Source: Psychromonas sp. SP041 (GTDB lineage: Bacteria > Pseudomonadota > Gammaproteobacteria > Enterobacterales > Psychromonadaceae). Taken from it: a stretch of 64,000 nt of DNA. The translations under genes and the position numbers were made by a program. Location: positions 1 to 64,000 of the forward strand of contig NZ_CBRF02000017.1 of NCBI RefSeq assembly GCF_000470315.2, written 5' to 3'. This document shows positions 1-8,335 of the stretch, piece after piece. Position 1 is the stretch's first letter. The number at the start of each line of letters is the position of its first letter. A model generated the notes under the pieces. That model worked only from the letters and a program-made list of their open reading frames with translations. It made no database searches and had not been told where the DNA came from.

Positions 1-73
1 AGACAGCGAGTAGTTTTAATCGTTGTCTCGCATTGGTTGTCGCATTAATTAATTCAGCAAAATTGTGACTCAT
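1..73 (-). CDS. IS630-family transposase, N-terminal fragment (runs off window)
   Basis: Start codon at 71-73 on the minus strand. The encoded residues begin MSHNFAELINATT, identical to the N terminus of the transposase in the adjacent full copy. The rest lies beyond the left edge, so it cannot be judged here whether this copy is intact. Confidence 0.7.
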   Translation of the reverse strand, partial: MSHNFAELINATTNARQRLKLLAV

Positions 74-127
74 ATTAGCTCCTTTGTAAGAAACTTAATT
101 AGATCACATATTTATCGGAAATGGTAT
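1..127 (-). mobile_element. Partial IS630-family element, end of a second tandem copy
   Basis: Positions 1-127 match 1096-1222 with two differences seen (positions 13 and 93), so this is the same element in the same orientation, cut by the window edge. It carries the transposase start (about 24 codons) and the terminal inverted repeat. Only a TA dinucleotide (128-129) separates it from the next copy. IS630 elements insert at TA, so tandem insertion at the duplicated TA is a natural explanation. Confidence 0.85.
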
Positions 128-129
128 TA

Positions 130-1222
130 TACCAATTCCGATAATTAAGTTTCCAGATTAGTCCAGTCTCTATAACATTGTGAGATGACTCTATTTTTGT
201 CTTCGCTGAAGCGATTCCAAGCATCACAACATTTATTGACAATATCGTTATAACCATCAAAGCATCTATTCGCGATTTCATTATCCCGCATCCAATGCCA
301 AACTTGTTCGATTGGATTCAATTCAGGAGAGTACGGAGGGAGGTGAATAATAGTTAGGTTAGTAAACTCTTCAGCTAAATACGACTGGTGCCAACTGGCT
401 CGATCCATTATTACAACGGCATGTTTTCCCTTTGGGGTTGCATCAGAAATTAAGCGTAAATGAACCTTCATCACTTCACTATTACTGTAAGGCATTACTA
501 ATGCTTCGGTTTGACCTGTATTGATACAGACCGCGCCAAATAAATAAGCATACTCAAATTGTTGCTGCTGAACGGCCCTTGGTCTGGTCCCTTTTTCTGC
601 CCATATTCTAGTGGTTGTATTACGCTGACCAAACCTAGCCTCATCCTGAAACCAAATATGTACATCTTTTAAATGAACATGCCCAGGGATCTTAAGGATC
701 GTACTTATTTGGAATTTTTTTAAAAGATGCTTGGACTTCTTCTGATTGTTTGGGGTGCTTAGAGCGAGTTGTTATCCAGCTTAGATTTAATTTGTTGAGT
801 AAATAATAAATATTAGTTTTTTGATAAGTGACCCCGAATGTTGTTTCAATATATTCTTTTATATCCTTCCCCTGCAGACGGCCTCCTTCTGATTTTATCG
901 CATTATCAATCACATATTGTTTTATGTTAGCAAGTTGCTCTGGCGTGAGTCGATGAGGCCTCCCGCTACGGGGCTTTACTTCCAGACCTGTTAACCCGGA
1001 ATGAAGGTATGCTTTAATCCAAATGTTGACACTTCTACGGCTTACCTTTAAAAAAGTCGCAATATCAGTTCTACTTTTCCCTTCTAAGAAGTGCGAGACA
1101 GCGAGTAATTTTAATCGTTGTCTCGCATTGGTTGTCGCATTAATTAATTCAGCAAAATTGTGACTCATATTAGCTCCTTTGTAAGAAGCTTAATTAGATC
1201 ACATATTTATCGGAAATGGTAT
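130..1222 (-). mobile_element. IS630-family insertion sequence, full copy
   Basis: The ends are near-perfect inverted repeats: TACCAATTCCGATAA at 130-144, and at 1207-1222 a sequence whose complement reads ATACCATTTCCGATAA. TA lies on both sides (128-129 and 1223-1224), which fits the TA target duplication of the family. Length is about 1093 bp, normal for IS630. It contains one transposase gene on the minus strand, which is frameshifted. The element ends about 120 bp before yadG and may have brought or displaced upstream control sequence. Confidence 0.9.
145..1168 (-). pseudogene. IS630-family DDE transposase, frameshifted
   Basis: The N-terminal part (1168 down to 692) carries the helix-turn-helix region (LEGKSRTDIATFLKVSRRSV) and the winged-helix linker ending HPKQSEEVQASFKK. 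The frame then stops at YDP. The next frame continues without a gap as FQISTILKIPGH and holds the catalytic domain: first Asp in QDEARFG, second Asp in VVIMDRASWH, Glu in PYSPELNPIEQVW. Deleting one A from the seven-A run (plus-strand T run 715-721) would join the two parts into one protein of roughly 340 residues, normal for the family. The extra A is either a disabling mutation or a slippage site; the first is simpler. Relatives I recall are single-frame. Confidence 0.85.
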
Positions 1223-1247
1223 TAACCCTATTTTCAGTTCTATTTGA

Positions 1248-1256
1248 TGATATAAT
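1248..1256 (+). promoter_or_regulatory. Candidate extended -10 promoter for yadG
   Basis: TGATATAAT is a perfect extended -10 (TGnTATAAT), 26 bp from the IS end and about 85 bp before the yadG start. No good -35 is visible at 16-18 bp, which is tolerated when the -10 is extended. A short inverted repeat (CGTAAT/ATTACG) lies in the presumed leader. Confidence 0.5.
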
Positions 1257-1341
1257 TTACGACTGTTTAAATATTTTATTTCATCGTAATTGTCTCATTA
1301 TTACGGTGTATGTTTCATTAATTATTAAGGCTCTTATTGGT

Positions 1342-2265
1342 ATGAATGCAATTGAACTTCAGAATATAACGAAAACCTATAGAGGCGGAGTGACAGCATT
1401 AAATGGCGTTTCTTTGAAAGTTGCAGAAGGTGACTTTTATGCTTTGTTAGGCCCCAATGGTGCAGGTAAGTCCACGACTATTGGTATCATTTCTTCTCTA
1501 GTGAATAAGAGCTCAGGTAAAGTAAGTATATTTGGTTATGATTTAGATACACAGCTTGAGTTAGCAAAAAGCCAAATAGGATTAGTGCCACAAGAATTTA
1601 ACTTCAACCCTTTTGAGCCACCTTTGCAAATATTGGTTAACCAAGCCGGTTACTATGGTACTCCACGAAAAGAAGCATTTATCCGAGCAGAAAAGTATCT
1701 GAAGCAACTCGATTTATGGGGTAAACGTAATGAACCAGCAAGAGAGTTATCTGGTGGTATGAAACGTCGTTTAATGATCGCCAGAGCACTCATGCATGAA
1801 CCAAGATTATTAATTCTTGATGAACCGACTGCTGGTGTTGATATTGAATTGCGTCGTTCTATGTGGCTGTTTTTAACTGAGCTTAATAAACAAGGTGTGA
1901 CTATTATTTTAACCACTCACTATTTAGAGGAAGCTGAAAGTTTATGTCGTAATATTGGCATTATTAATAAAGGTGAATTGGTTATTAATACGAGCATGAA
2001 AGAGTTAATTGGACGTCTAGACAGTGAAACGTTTATTTTAGATGTCAATTCTACTGCGCATTTGCCTGAAACTACCGATTTCAAATTTACGGTAATTGAT
2101 GAGCGAACTGTAGAGTTAGAGTTAGCTAAGGCACATTCATTAAATAGTGTGTTTGAATTACTAACCGCAAAAGGCGTTGAAGTGAAAAGTCTTAGAAATA
2201 AATCAAATCGTTTGGAAGAGTTATTTTTAGAATTAGTTAAAAATGGAGTTATCGATGCTAAATAA
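1342..2265 (+). CDS. yadG: ABC transporter ATP-binding protein, YadG-like
   Basis: ATPase subunit of an ABC-2 type exporter; it hydrolyses ATP on the cytoplasmic face for the permease encoded next. Visible motifs: Walker A GPNGAGKST, Q-loop LVPQEF, signature LSGGMKRR, Walker B LLILDEPTAGVD, switch histidine in LTTHYLEEAE. With the start at 1342 the protein has 307 residues, as E. coli YadG (308). An open frame runs upstream to the IS, but those residues are not part of the family. The end overlaps yadH. The substrate is unknown in this family. Confidence 0.92.
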   Translation: MNAIELQNITKTYRGGVTALNGVSLKVAEGDFYALLGPNGAGKSTTIGIISSLVNKSSGKVSIFGYDLDTQLELAKSQIGLVPQEFNFNPFEPPLQILVNQAGYYGTPRKEAFIRAEKYLKQLDLWGKRNEPARELSGGMKRRLMIARALMHEPRLLILDEPTAGVDIELRRSMWLFLTELNKQGVTIILTTHYLEEAESLCRNIGIINKGELVINTSMKELIGRLDSETFILDVNSTAHLPETTDFKFTVIDERTVELELAKAHSLNSVFELLTAKGVEVKSLRNKSNRLEELFLELVKNGVIDAK

Positions 2266-3028
2266 ACAATATGTGATAGCGGTAAAGAGTCTCTGGGTTA
2301 AAGAGGTTAATCGCTTCTTACGTATATGGATACAAACTTTAGTACCGCCTGCTATTACTATGTCTTTGTATTTTGTTATTTTTGGTAACCTAATTGGTGA
2401 AAGAATTGGTGACATGAATGGTTTTAGCTATATGGCTTTTATTGTACCTGGTTTGATCATGATGTCGGTTATTACTAATTCATATTCCAATGTAGCGTCT
2501 TCATTTTTTAGCGCTAAGTTTCAACGTAATATCGAAGAGTTGTTAGTTGCGCCTGTACCAAACTACCTTATTATTTTTGGGTATGTTGGAGGAGGTGTTG
2601 CGCGTGGTTTAATGGTCGGATTCATTGTTACTTTAGTCTCTTTATTCTTTGTAGATTTACATATTTATAATGTATTGGTATTGATTGCCAGTGTGTTATG
2701 TACTTCTATTCTCTTTTCAATCGGTGGTTTATTAAATGCCATTTTTGCTAAAACTTTTGATGATATTAGTATTATCCCTACGTTTGTTTTAACACCTTTA
2801 ACTTATTTAGGTGGCGTGTTTTATTCTATTTCCTTACTGCCTGATTTCTGGCAAGGTGTTTCTCATTTCAACCCGGTTTTTTATATGATCAATGCTTTCC
2901 GTTATGGCTTCTTAGGTGTTTCTGATGTACCTATTGTTTGGTCTTTTGCGGTGATATTTACCTTTATTATTATAGGTTATTCATTAGTTGCTTTCTTACT
3001 TAAAAAAGGCGCAGGTATTCGTTCATGA
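2255..3028 (+). CDS. yadH: ABC-2 type transporter permease, YadH-like
   Basis: Inner-membrane permease partner of YadG, 257 residues with about six hydrophobic segments. The N terminus (VKSLWVKEVNRFLRIWIQTLVPP) and the FGNLIGERIG stretch match the YadH family closely. I chose the ATG at 2255 because GGAG (2245-2248) sits six bases upstream; an in-frame ATG at 2243 has no such site. It overlaps yadG by 11 bases and the next gene by four, so the three genes are almost certainly one translational unit. Confidence 0.92.
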   Translation: MLNKQYVIAVKSLWVKEVNRFLRIWIQTLVPPAITMSLYFVIFGNLIGERIGDMNGFSYMAFIVPGLIMMSVITNSYSNVASSFFSAKFQRNIEELLVAPVPNYLIIFGYVGGGVARGLMVGFIVTLVSLFFVDLHIYNVLVLIASVLCTSILFSIGGLLNAIFAKTFDDISIIPTFVLTPLTYLGGVFYSISLLPDFWQGVSHFNPVFYMINAFRYGFLGVSDVPIVWSFAVIFTFIIIGYSLVAFLLKKGAGIRS

Positions 3029-3702
3029 ATGAATTTACGGGAGATTCAAGAGTTATTTCATCTAACCAAGTTGGTTTGCATGAGAAGTTAGATGAAGTGG
3101 TATTAAAGCATTTACAACATGACTTTAAAAAGCCTTATCAAGCGCATACATTAGCGGCTTTTAAAGAAGTTGAAAAATGGGTAGAACAACAGGGCAAGCC
3201 TATTATATTCGATTCATGTTGTGGTGTGGGTGAAAGCACTTACCACATTGCCAAAGCACATCCAGATGCGATTGTATTAGGTATGGATAAATCTGCAGAT
3301 CGGTTATCAAAACATCCAAGTGATGGTGAAGCATCGATTGAAGAACTAGATAACTATCGCTTATTACAAGTGAATCTTAATGATTTCTGGCGTTTAGCGG
3401 TAGAAGCTAATTGGACGCTTTCACATCATTATTTACTTTATCCAAATCCATGGCCTAAATCTAAACATTTGCAACGTCGCTGGCATGGTAGTGCGGTATT
3501 TCCTGCTATCATTAAACTAGGAGGTAAATTTGAGTTGCGAAGTAATTGGTTTACTTATGTAGAAGAATTCGAAAGATCGCTTCAGCTTGCAAATGTAGAA
3601 AGCCGTACTGAAATTTATAAAAATGCTCATGCCATTACTCCTTTTGAACGTAAATATTGGGCAAGTGGCCAACAATCATTACGTTTAATATGTGACTTAT
3701 AA
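3025..3702 (+). CDS. TrmB-like SAM-dependent methyltransferase
   Basis: 225 residues resembling tRNA (guanine-N7)-methyltransferase TrmB. A Rossmann motif reads DSCCGVGESTYHIA with acidic residue in GMDKSADRL, and the family signature near residues 136-148 reads YPNPWPKSKHLQRR, against PDPWxKxxHxKRR in classical TrmB. The Asp to Asn change and the unusual first motif suggest a paralogue rather than the housekeeping TrmB. Its ATG overlaps the yadH stop (ATGA). Whether it methylates tRNA is not known from sequence. Confidence 0.75.
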   Translation: MNEFTGDSRVISSNQVGLHEKLDEVVLKHLQHDFKKPYQAHTLAAFKEVEKWVEQQGKPIIFDSCCGVGESTYHIAKAHPDAIVLGMDKSADRLSKHPSDGEASIEELDNYRLLQVNLNDFWRLAVEANWTLSHHYLLYPNPWPKSKHLQRRWHGSAVFPAIIKLGGKFELRSNWFTYVEEFERSLQLANVESRTEIYKNAHAITPFERKYWASGQQSLRLICDL

Positions 3703-3814
3703 TAAAAGTTATTAAATATTTCATTATTTTCTTTTATTAGAACTTTAATTAAATAATTGAAATAATATTTGTATTTTATAGGTCTGTCTTTATTGAACTC
3801 CTTGAGGAAAAGAT

Positions 3815-4861
3815 ATGCTTATAAAAAATAAGAAAAAATCGCAGTTAAAAGAATCTGAATTAACCAGTGAGTCATTCTATAAAAAACGCCGTAATCTCAT
3901 AAAAGGTATTGGGTTTGCTGCTTTATCTTTACCTTTGGCTAAAGCGGCAAGTTGTTTTGATCTGTTTGGTAATGATAAAAAGGTTGATGTTTTTGGTAAT
4001 AATGTTGAGCCAGAAGAGGCGCCAGGTGTCTTTAAACGATCTCCTTTACAGTTTACTAAAAACACTAACTTCCAATCTTTAACCCCTTTAACACCTGAAA
4101 GTAAAGTCATTGCTTATAATAATTTTTATGAATTTGGTGTAGGCAAGGGCGATCCAGCAGAATTTTCCCAACAATTTAAAGTAGATCCTTGGTCTTTAAC
4201 AATTGATGGCTTAGTTGATAAACCGATTACTTTGAATTACGAAGATTTGTTGAAGACATTTGATATAGAAGAGCGCTTATACAGAATGCGCTGTGTTGAA
4301 GCTTGGTCAATGAATATCCCTTGGTTGGGATTCACACTTGCCTCTTTGTTAAAAAAAGCAGGTATTAAATCCAATGCTAAATTTGTACGATTTGAAACAG
4401 TTTATGATCCTGAACAAATGCGTGGGCAGTCGTCTCGATTTGTTGGCGGTAGCATAGACTTCCCATACGTAGAAGCACTTACTATTGCTGAAGCAATGAA
4501 TCCATTAGCATTACTTTCAGTTGGCTTATATGGTAAAACGCTAGCACCACAAAATGGCGCTCCTATTCGTCTTGTCGTGCCATGGAAGTATGGTTTTAAA
4601 AGTATTAAATCAATTGTAAAAATTACCCTTACAGATAAAGCTCCAGTTAATACATGGCAAGCGCTTGGCCCTGATGAGTATGGTTTTTTTGCTAATGTAA
4701 ATCCGCGTGTTGATCATCCTCGTTGGAGTCAAGCAAGTGAACGTTTTATTGGTAATGGAAATGTTTTTCAACAAAAACGCCAACCTACTGCTATGTTTAA
4801 TGGCTATGGTGAAGAAGTTGCTCATTTGTATAAGAATATCGACTTAACACGTTATTTTTAA
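3815..4861 (+). CDS. msrP: Methionine sulfoxide reductase catalytic subunit MsrP
   Basis: Periplasmic molybdenum-cofactor enzyme that reduces methionine sulfoxide in envelope proteins, formerly YedY. The N terminus has a Tat signal with twin arginines at 25-26 (KKRRNLIKG), a hydrophobic stretch and an Ala-rich cleavage region. Cys160 in [14 protein letters not shown] is the expected molybdenum ligand. 348 residues, against about 334 in E. coli. A good Shine-Dalgarno (GAGG) lies before the ATG. msrQ follows after 40 bp. Confidence 0.95.
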   Translation: MLIKNKKKSQLKESELTSESFYKKRRNLIKGIGFAALSLPLAKAASCFDLFGNDKKVDVFGNNVEPEEAPGVFKRSPLQFTKNTNFQSLTPLTPESKVIAYNNFYEFGVGKGDPAEFSQQFKVDPWSLTIDGLVDKPITLNYEDLLKTFDIEERLYRMRCVEAWSMNIPWLGFTLASLLKKAGIKSNAKFVRFETVYDPEQMRGQSSRFVGGSIDFPYVEALTIAEAMNPLALLSVGLYGKTLAPQNGAPIRLVVPWKYGFKSIKSIVKITLTDKAPVNTWQALGPDEYGFFANVNPRVDHPRWSQASERFIGNGNVFQQKRQPTAMFNGYGEEVAHLYKNIDLTRYF

Positions 4862-4901
4862 CGGTATCAATAATGATGAGTAAAATTTAAAGGATTATTT
4901 T

Positions 4902-5534
4902 ATGACTAAACTGCCGCCGACAACGATTACTTTTATTAAATTGATTATTCATTTAATATCGATAGGTACATTAACGTATTTATACTTCTTAATTGATAGT
5001 AATCGGCTTGGGGCGGATCCTGTTAAAGAGATGATTCATTTTTTAGGCAAAACTGGCTTAAACTTCCTACTTATTACACTTGCTATTACACCTTTAAGCA
5101 AACGCCTCAAACAACCGTTATTAGGTTGTTTAAAAAGGGTGTTAGGTTTGTATTCATTTGCGTGGATTAGCTTACACCTTACTGCTTTTCTTTGGTTAGA
5201 GTTAGATTGGCAAGTGAAATTTTTATTTGATGAAGTAATCAAAAGGCCTTATTTAACACTAGGGATGATAGCTTGGATTATTTTGTTACTGCTAAGCATT
5301 ACATCATTAAACGCAATTAAAAAAAGAATGAAGAAAAGCTGGTGTACTTTACATCGTTGGATATATGTTGCGGTATTGTTAGGTGCAATACATTATTATT
5401 GGTCAGTTAAGTCTGGCTTGATTGAACCAACTATCTACTTTGTTATTTGTCTTGTGTTGTTAAGTGAACGTAGACATTATTTTAAATCATTATTAAAACC
5501 CTTTTTTAAATCGCGTAAAAAAATATTAACTTAA
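4902..5534 (+). CDS. msrQ: Heme-binding membrane subunit MsrQ
   Basis: Inner-membrane protein of 210 residues that carries electrons from the quinone pool/flavin to MsrP. Six or so hydrophobic helices; segments such as LGLYSFAWISLHL and LHRWIYVAVLLGAIHYYW hold the histidines expected to bind heme, and GKTGLNFLLITLAITPL is typical of the YedZ/ferric-reductase-like family. Immediately downstream of msrP in the same direction, the usual arrangement. Confidence 0.95.
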   Translation: MTKLPPTTITFIKLIIHLISIGTLTYLYFLIDSNRLGADPVKEMIHFLGKTGLNFLLITLAITPLSKRLKQPLLGCLKRVLGLYSFAWISLHLTAFLWLELDWQVKFLFDEVIKRPYLTLGMIAWIILLLLSITSLNAIKKRMKKSWCTLHRWIYVAVLLGAIHYYWSVKSGLIEPTIYFVICLVLLSERRHYFKSLLKPFFKSRKKILT

Positions 5535-5550
5535 AAAATTATCAACTTAA

Positions 5551-5592
5551 ACAACGATGCTTTTTACATCTATCCGTAAAAAGCATCGTTGT
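5551..5592. terminator. Perfect 16-bp stem-loop between msrQ and the glycerate kinase
   Basis: ACAACGATGCTTTTTA (5551-5566) pairs fully with 5577-5592 across a 10-base loop. It lies between two convergent genes, so it probably ends transcription from both sides, although no long T run follows either arm. Confidence 0.6.
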
Positions 5593-5625
5593 AAGAATAA
5601 ATATAGAGATTGCTAAGAAACAAAC

Positions 5626-6765
5626 TTAACCTCGTTTCAATGTAAATATTTTTGCTATGTTTTCTGCTACATTTGCTACATTGTCATGTGCCTCTGCAAA
5701 AGCTTGTTGTAATGTTATTGCACTAGGCACAGCTGCAAATACGGCATCAATCCCACATCCGTAAACTGCTTGATGATCTTTACCTAAACTACCTGCAATG
5801 CCAATCACGGGAATATCAAATTTTTTCGCTATTTTCGCGACACCCATGGGGGTTTTGCCATAAATAGTTTGGTTATCAATTCGGCCTTCACCAGTAATAA
5901 CTAAGTCAGTCTTATCCATATAGTGGTTAAGCTGAACGGCTTCTAAGACCAAATCGATGCCAGGCTTTAATGTGGCATTAGTAAATGCCATTAAAGCAGC
6001 TCCCATGCCTCCTGCAGCACCTGCACCAGCTTGATTAAGAACATCGATATTAAATTGTTGCTTAATACAGTCACCGTAATGTTTTAAAGCATCATCTAAT
6101 AACTGAATATCTTCCGGTGTCGCTCCTTTTTGAGGCCCGAATACATGGCTTGCACCATGGTTACCGCATAAAGGATTATCAACATCACAAGCGACGAGTA
6201 TTTCACAGTTAGCTAAACGTGCATCTAACCCATCAATATTAATTGATTTTATGTGCTGTAAACCTGCACCATTAGCAATTATGCTGTGGTTATTTTTATC
6301 AAGAAAACTAACGCCTAGTGCGCTTAACATCCCGATACCGCCATCATTAGTAGCACTACCACCTAAACCAATAATGATTTTAGTCGCACCATGGTCTAAT
6401 GCAGCTTTTATCAACTCACCGGTACCATAGCTTGACGTTAGTTTAGGATCACGTAAATGCTCTGGAACATGGTGAAGTCCACTCGCTGCTGCCATTTCTA
6501 TTACCGCAGTATGGCTACCATCACCTAGTAGCCCATAGAATGCATCAACACTTTCTGAAATAGGGCCTGTTACTTGTAAATTAAGTATTTCCCCTTGGGT
6601 GGCATCAACTAAGGATTGAACGGTACCTTCTCCGCCATCAGCGACAGGAATTAAGCAATAAGTCGCTTCTGGGAATACACGTTTAAAGCCTGTTTCAATA
6701 GCAATACAAACTTCTTTAGCCGTTAAACTTTCTTTAAATGAATCGGGAGCGATAACTATTTTCAT
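5626..6765 (-). CDS. garK: Glycerate kinase (GarK/GlxK family)
   Basis: Phosphorylates D-glycerate so it can enter glycolysis. 379 residues, family length. N terminus MKIVIAPDSFKESLTA and PVADGGEGT are signatures, as are GLGGSATNDGG and VITGEGRIDNQT, which form the active-site cleft. A strong GAGGT site lies five bases before the ATG. Last gene of a minus-strand set: CdaR-like regulator, permease, kinase. It could equally be named glxK. Confidence 0.93.
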   Translation of the reverse strand: MKIVIAPDSFKESLTAKEVCIAIETGFKRVFPEATYCLIPVADGGEGTVQSLVDATQGEILNLQVTGPISESVDAFYGLLGDGSHTAVIEMAAASGLHHVPEHLRDPKLTSSYGTGELIKAALDHGATKIIIGLGGSATNDGGIGMLSALGVSFLDKNNHSIIANGAGLQHIKSINIDGLDARLANCEILVACDVDNPLCGNHGASHVFGPQKGATPEDIQLLDDALKHYGDCIKQQFNIDVLNQAGAGAAGGMGAALMAFTNATLKPGIDLVLEAVQLNHYMDKTDLVITGEGRIDNQTIYGKTPMGVAKIAKKFDIPVIGIAGSLGKDHQAVYGCGIDAVFAAVPSAITLQQAFAEAHDNVANVAENIAKIFTLKRG

Positions 6766-6778
6766 GTCTACCTCTATT

Positions 6779-8134
6779 TTATAGGAGTATTAAGCTTAAT
6801 AAGTATACGCATATAATGGCTGTAATGCCTTGCACTAATGTTGCCATTGTTTGTGCTCGGTAAGCGAGACCCACTGACATTCTACTAAATTGAGAAACAA
6901 CCCAGAAAAAACTATCATTTGCATGTGAAACTGTCATTGCACCAGCACCAATCGCCATTACAGTTAATACTCTACCCATTTCTGAGTCCAACCCTAATTG
7001 TGGTAATAATGGCGCAACAAGAGCCGAGGTTGTTACTAAAGCCACTGTTGATGACCCTTGTGCTGATTTTAATGCCGCTGCAACAATAAATGGCATGAAG
7101 ATACCTATGCCTAATCCCGTTAGCGTAACGCCTAAATACTCACCTAAAGGCGTTGCTTTTAAAACCGCACCAAATGCACCACCTGCACCAGTTATAAGAA
7201 GAATTGGTGCAGCTACCGTTATTCCCTTACTGACATGCTCTCCAAGTTCAATTGACTTGTTATCGGATTTTAATAAACGTAATGCAAACCCTAATCCAAT
7301 AAGTAAGGCACTAATTGGAGCCCCTAAAAAGACCAATGCGTCAAAGATAATTCCATTGCCTAATGGTTGGCTTGGGAATTTTGCAATAGATGAACCGCAT
7401 ATTAATAGGATAGGAATAAAGATAGGGGCAAAAGCTTGTGCCGCTGTAGGCAATAGGCCGTAAGATGCTTTGAGCTCTTTCCAAGACTGTTGTGTTGCTT
7501 GTGTTTCATCAAATACTGCATCTGGCTCAACATCTTTAAATCTGTTTGCCCATAATGTACCAGCTAATGCTGCAACAGCTGCGACAACAATACCGACAGC
7601 AATGACTAACCCTAAGTTTGATTCTAAGCCTAAATTACCCGCTGCAGCAATTGGACCCGGTGTCGGTGGAATGAAGGTGTGAGTTGCGTATAACCCTGTT
7701 GCTAAGGCTACACTCATTGCGACACTTGACGTTTGTAAACGATTTGCTAATGACTCTTTTAATGAATTGAGTATGACAAAGCCTGAATCACAAAATACAG
7801 GGATAGAAACAATATAACCAATGATCGTCATGGTTAAAGTAGGAAAACGCTCTCCAAGTACTTTAATCACATAATCGGCCATCGTAATGGCTGCGCCACT
7901 TTTTTCTAGAATGACACCAATAATTGTTCCTAAAACAATGACTAATCCAATATAACCCAGTATACCGCCAAAGCCACTGGCGATTGTTTTTGCTATTTCT
8001 GCTGAAGGTAGTCCATAGGCAAAAGCGGCAATAAATGCTGATAACAGCAAAGCCAAAAAGGGATGTAGTTTATATTTAGTAGTCGTTACTACTATAAAGG
8101 CGATCACGCCTATTAATATCAGTATTAAGTTCAT
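6779..8134 (-). CDS. GntP-family permease, probable glycerate/gluconate:H+ symporter
   Basis: About 450 residues with 12 or more hydrophobic segments. IGYIVSIPVFCDSGFVIL and HTFIPPTPGPIAAAGNLG are strongly conserved in GntP transporters. The kinase begins 13 bp downstream, so the likely substrate is D-glycerate or a related sugar acid (inference from context). Two adjacent ATGs exist (8137, 8134); the second is better spaced from CGGAG. A palindromic site lies upstream at 8303-8320. Confidence 0.9.
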   Translation of the reverse strand: MNLILILIGVIAFIVVTTTKYKLHPFLALLLSAFIAAFAYGLPSAEIAKTIASGFGGILGYIGLVIVLGTIIGVILEKSGAAITMADYVIKVLGERFPTLTMTIIGYIVSIPVFCDSGFVILNSLKESLANRLQTSSVAMSVALATGLYATHTFIPPTPGPIAAAGNLGLESNLGLVIAVGIVVAAVAALAGTLWANRFKDVEPDAVFDETQATQQSWKELKASYGLLPTAAQAFAPIFIPILLICGSSIAKFPSQPLGNGIIFDALVFLGAPISALLIGLGFALRLLKSDNKSIELGEHVSKGITVAAPILLITGAGGAFGAVLKATPLGEYLGVTLTGLGIGIFMPFIVAAALKSAQGSSTVALVTTSALVAPLLPQLGLDSEMGRVLTVMAIGAGAMTVSHANDSFFWVVSQFSRMSVGLAYRAQTMATLVQGITAIICVYLLSLILL

Positions 8135-8254
8135 CATAACTCCGTTGTTTAGTTGAATACTTAGTTTACTTAGTTGAAGGCTCTATTATTTAATGAACAT
8201 TCAATTTATTTAGTTAAATGTTTAGTGGAGTTATTATTGGGGTTCAATCAATCA

Positions 8255-8268
8255 AAGTCTTTAGACTT
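8255..8268. promoter_or_regulatory. Inverted repeat upstream of the GntP-type permease
   Basis: AAGTCT-TT-AGACTT, perfect six-base arms, 120 bp upstream of the permease start. Possibly a second operator; nothing identifies the binding protein. Confidence 0.25.
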
Positions 8269-8302
8269 GGTGGACAAATTATTGTTGCAAATTTGTTATT
8301 AC

Positions 8303-8320
8303 ATTGTGCACTTGCACAAT
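8303..8320. promoter_or_regulatory. Palindrome, candidate CdaR-type operator
   Basis: ATTGTGCA-CT-TGCACAAT has perfect eight-base arms. It sits just past the regulator stop and about 170 bp before the permease gene, where an operator for the sugar-acid regulator would be expected. Assignment to the neighbouring regulator is inference. Confidence 0.5.
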
Positions 8321-8335
8321 AGTGTTGGTTCTATT

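Noticed and set aside
1216-1341. Longer yadG reading from 1216
   Set aside because: The extra 42 residues come from the IS end and spacer and are absent from the family; the ATG at 1342 fits.
7095-7682. Two open frames on the plus strand opposite the GntP-type permease gene
   Set aside because: They mirror the codon pattern of the real gene, have no ribosome sites, and encode no known motifs.
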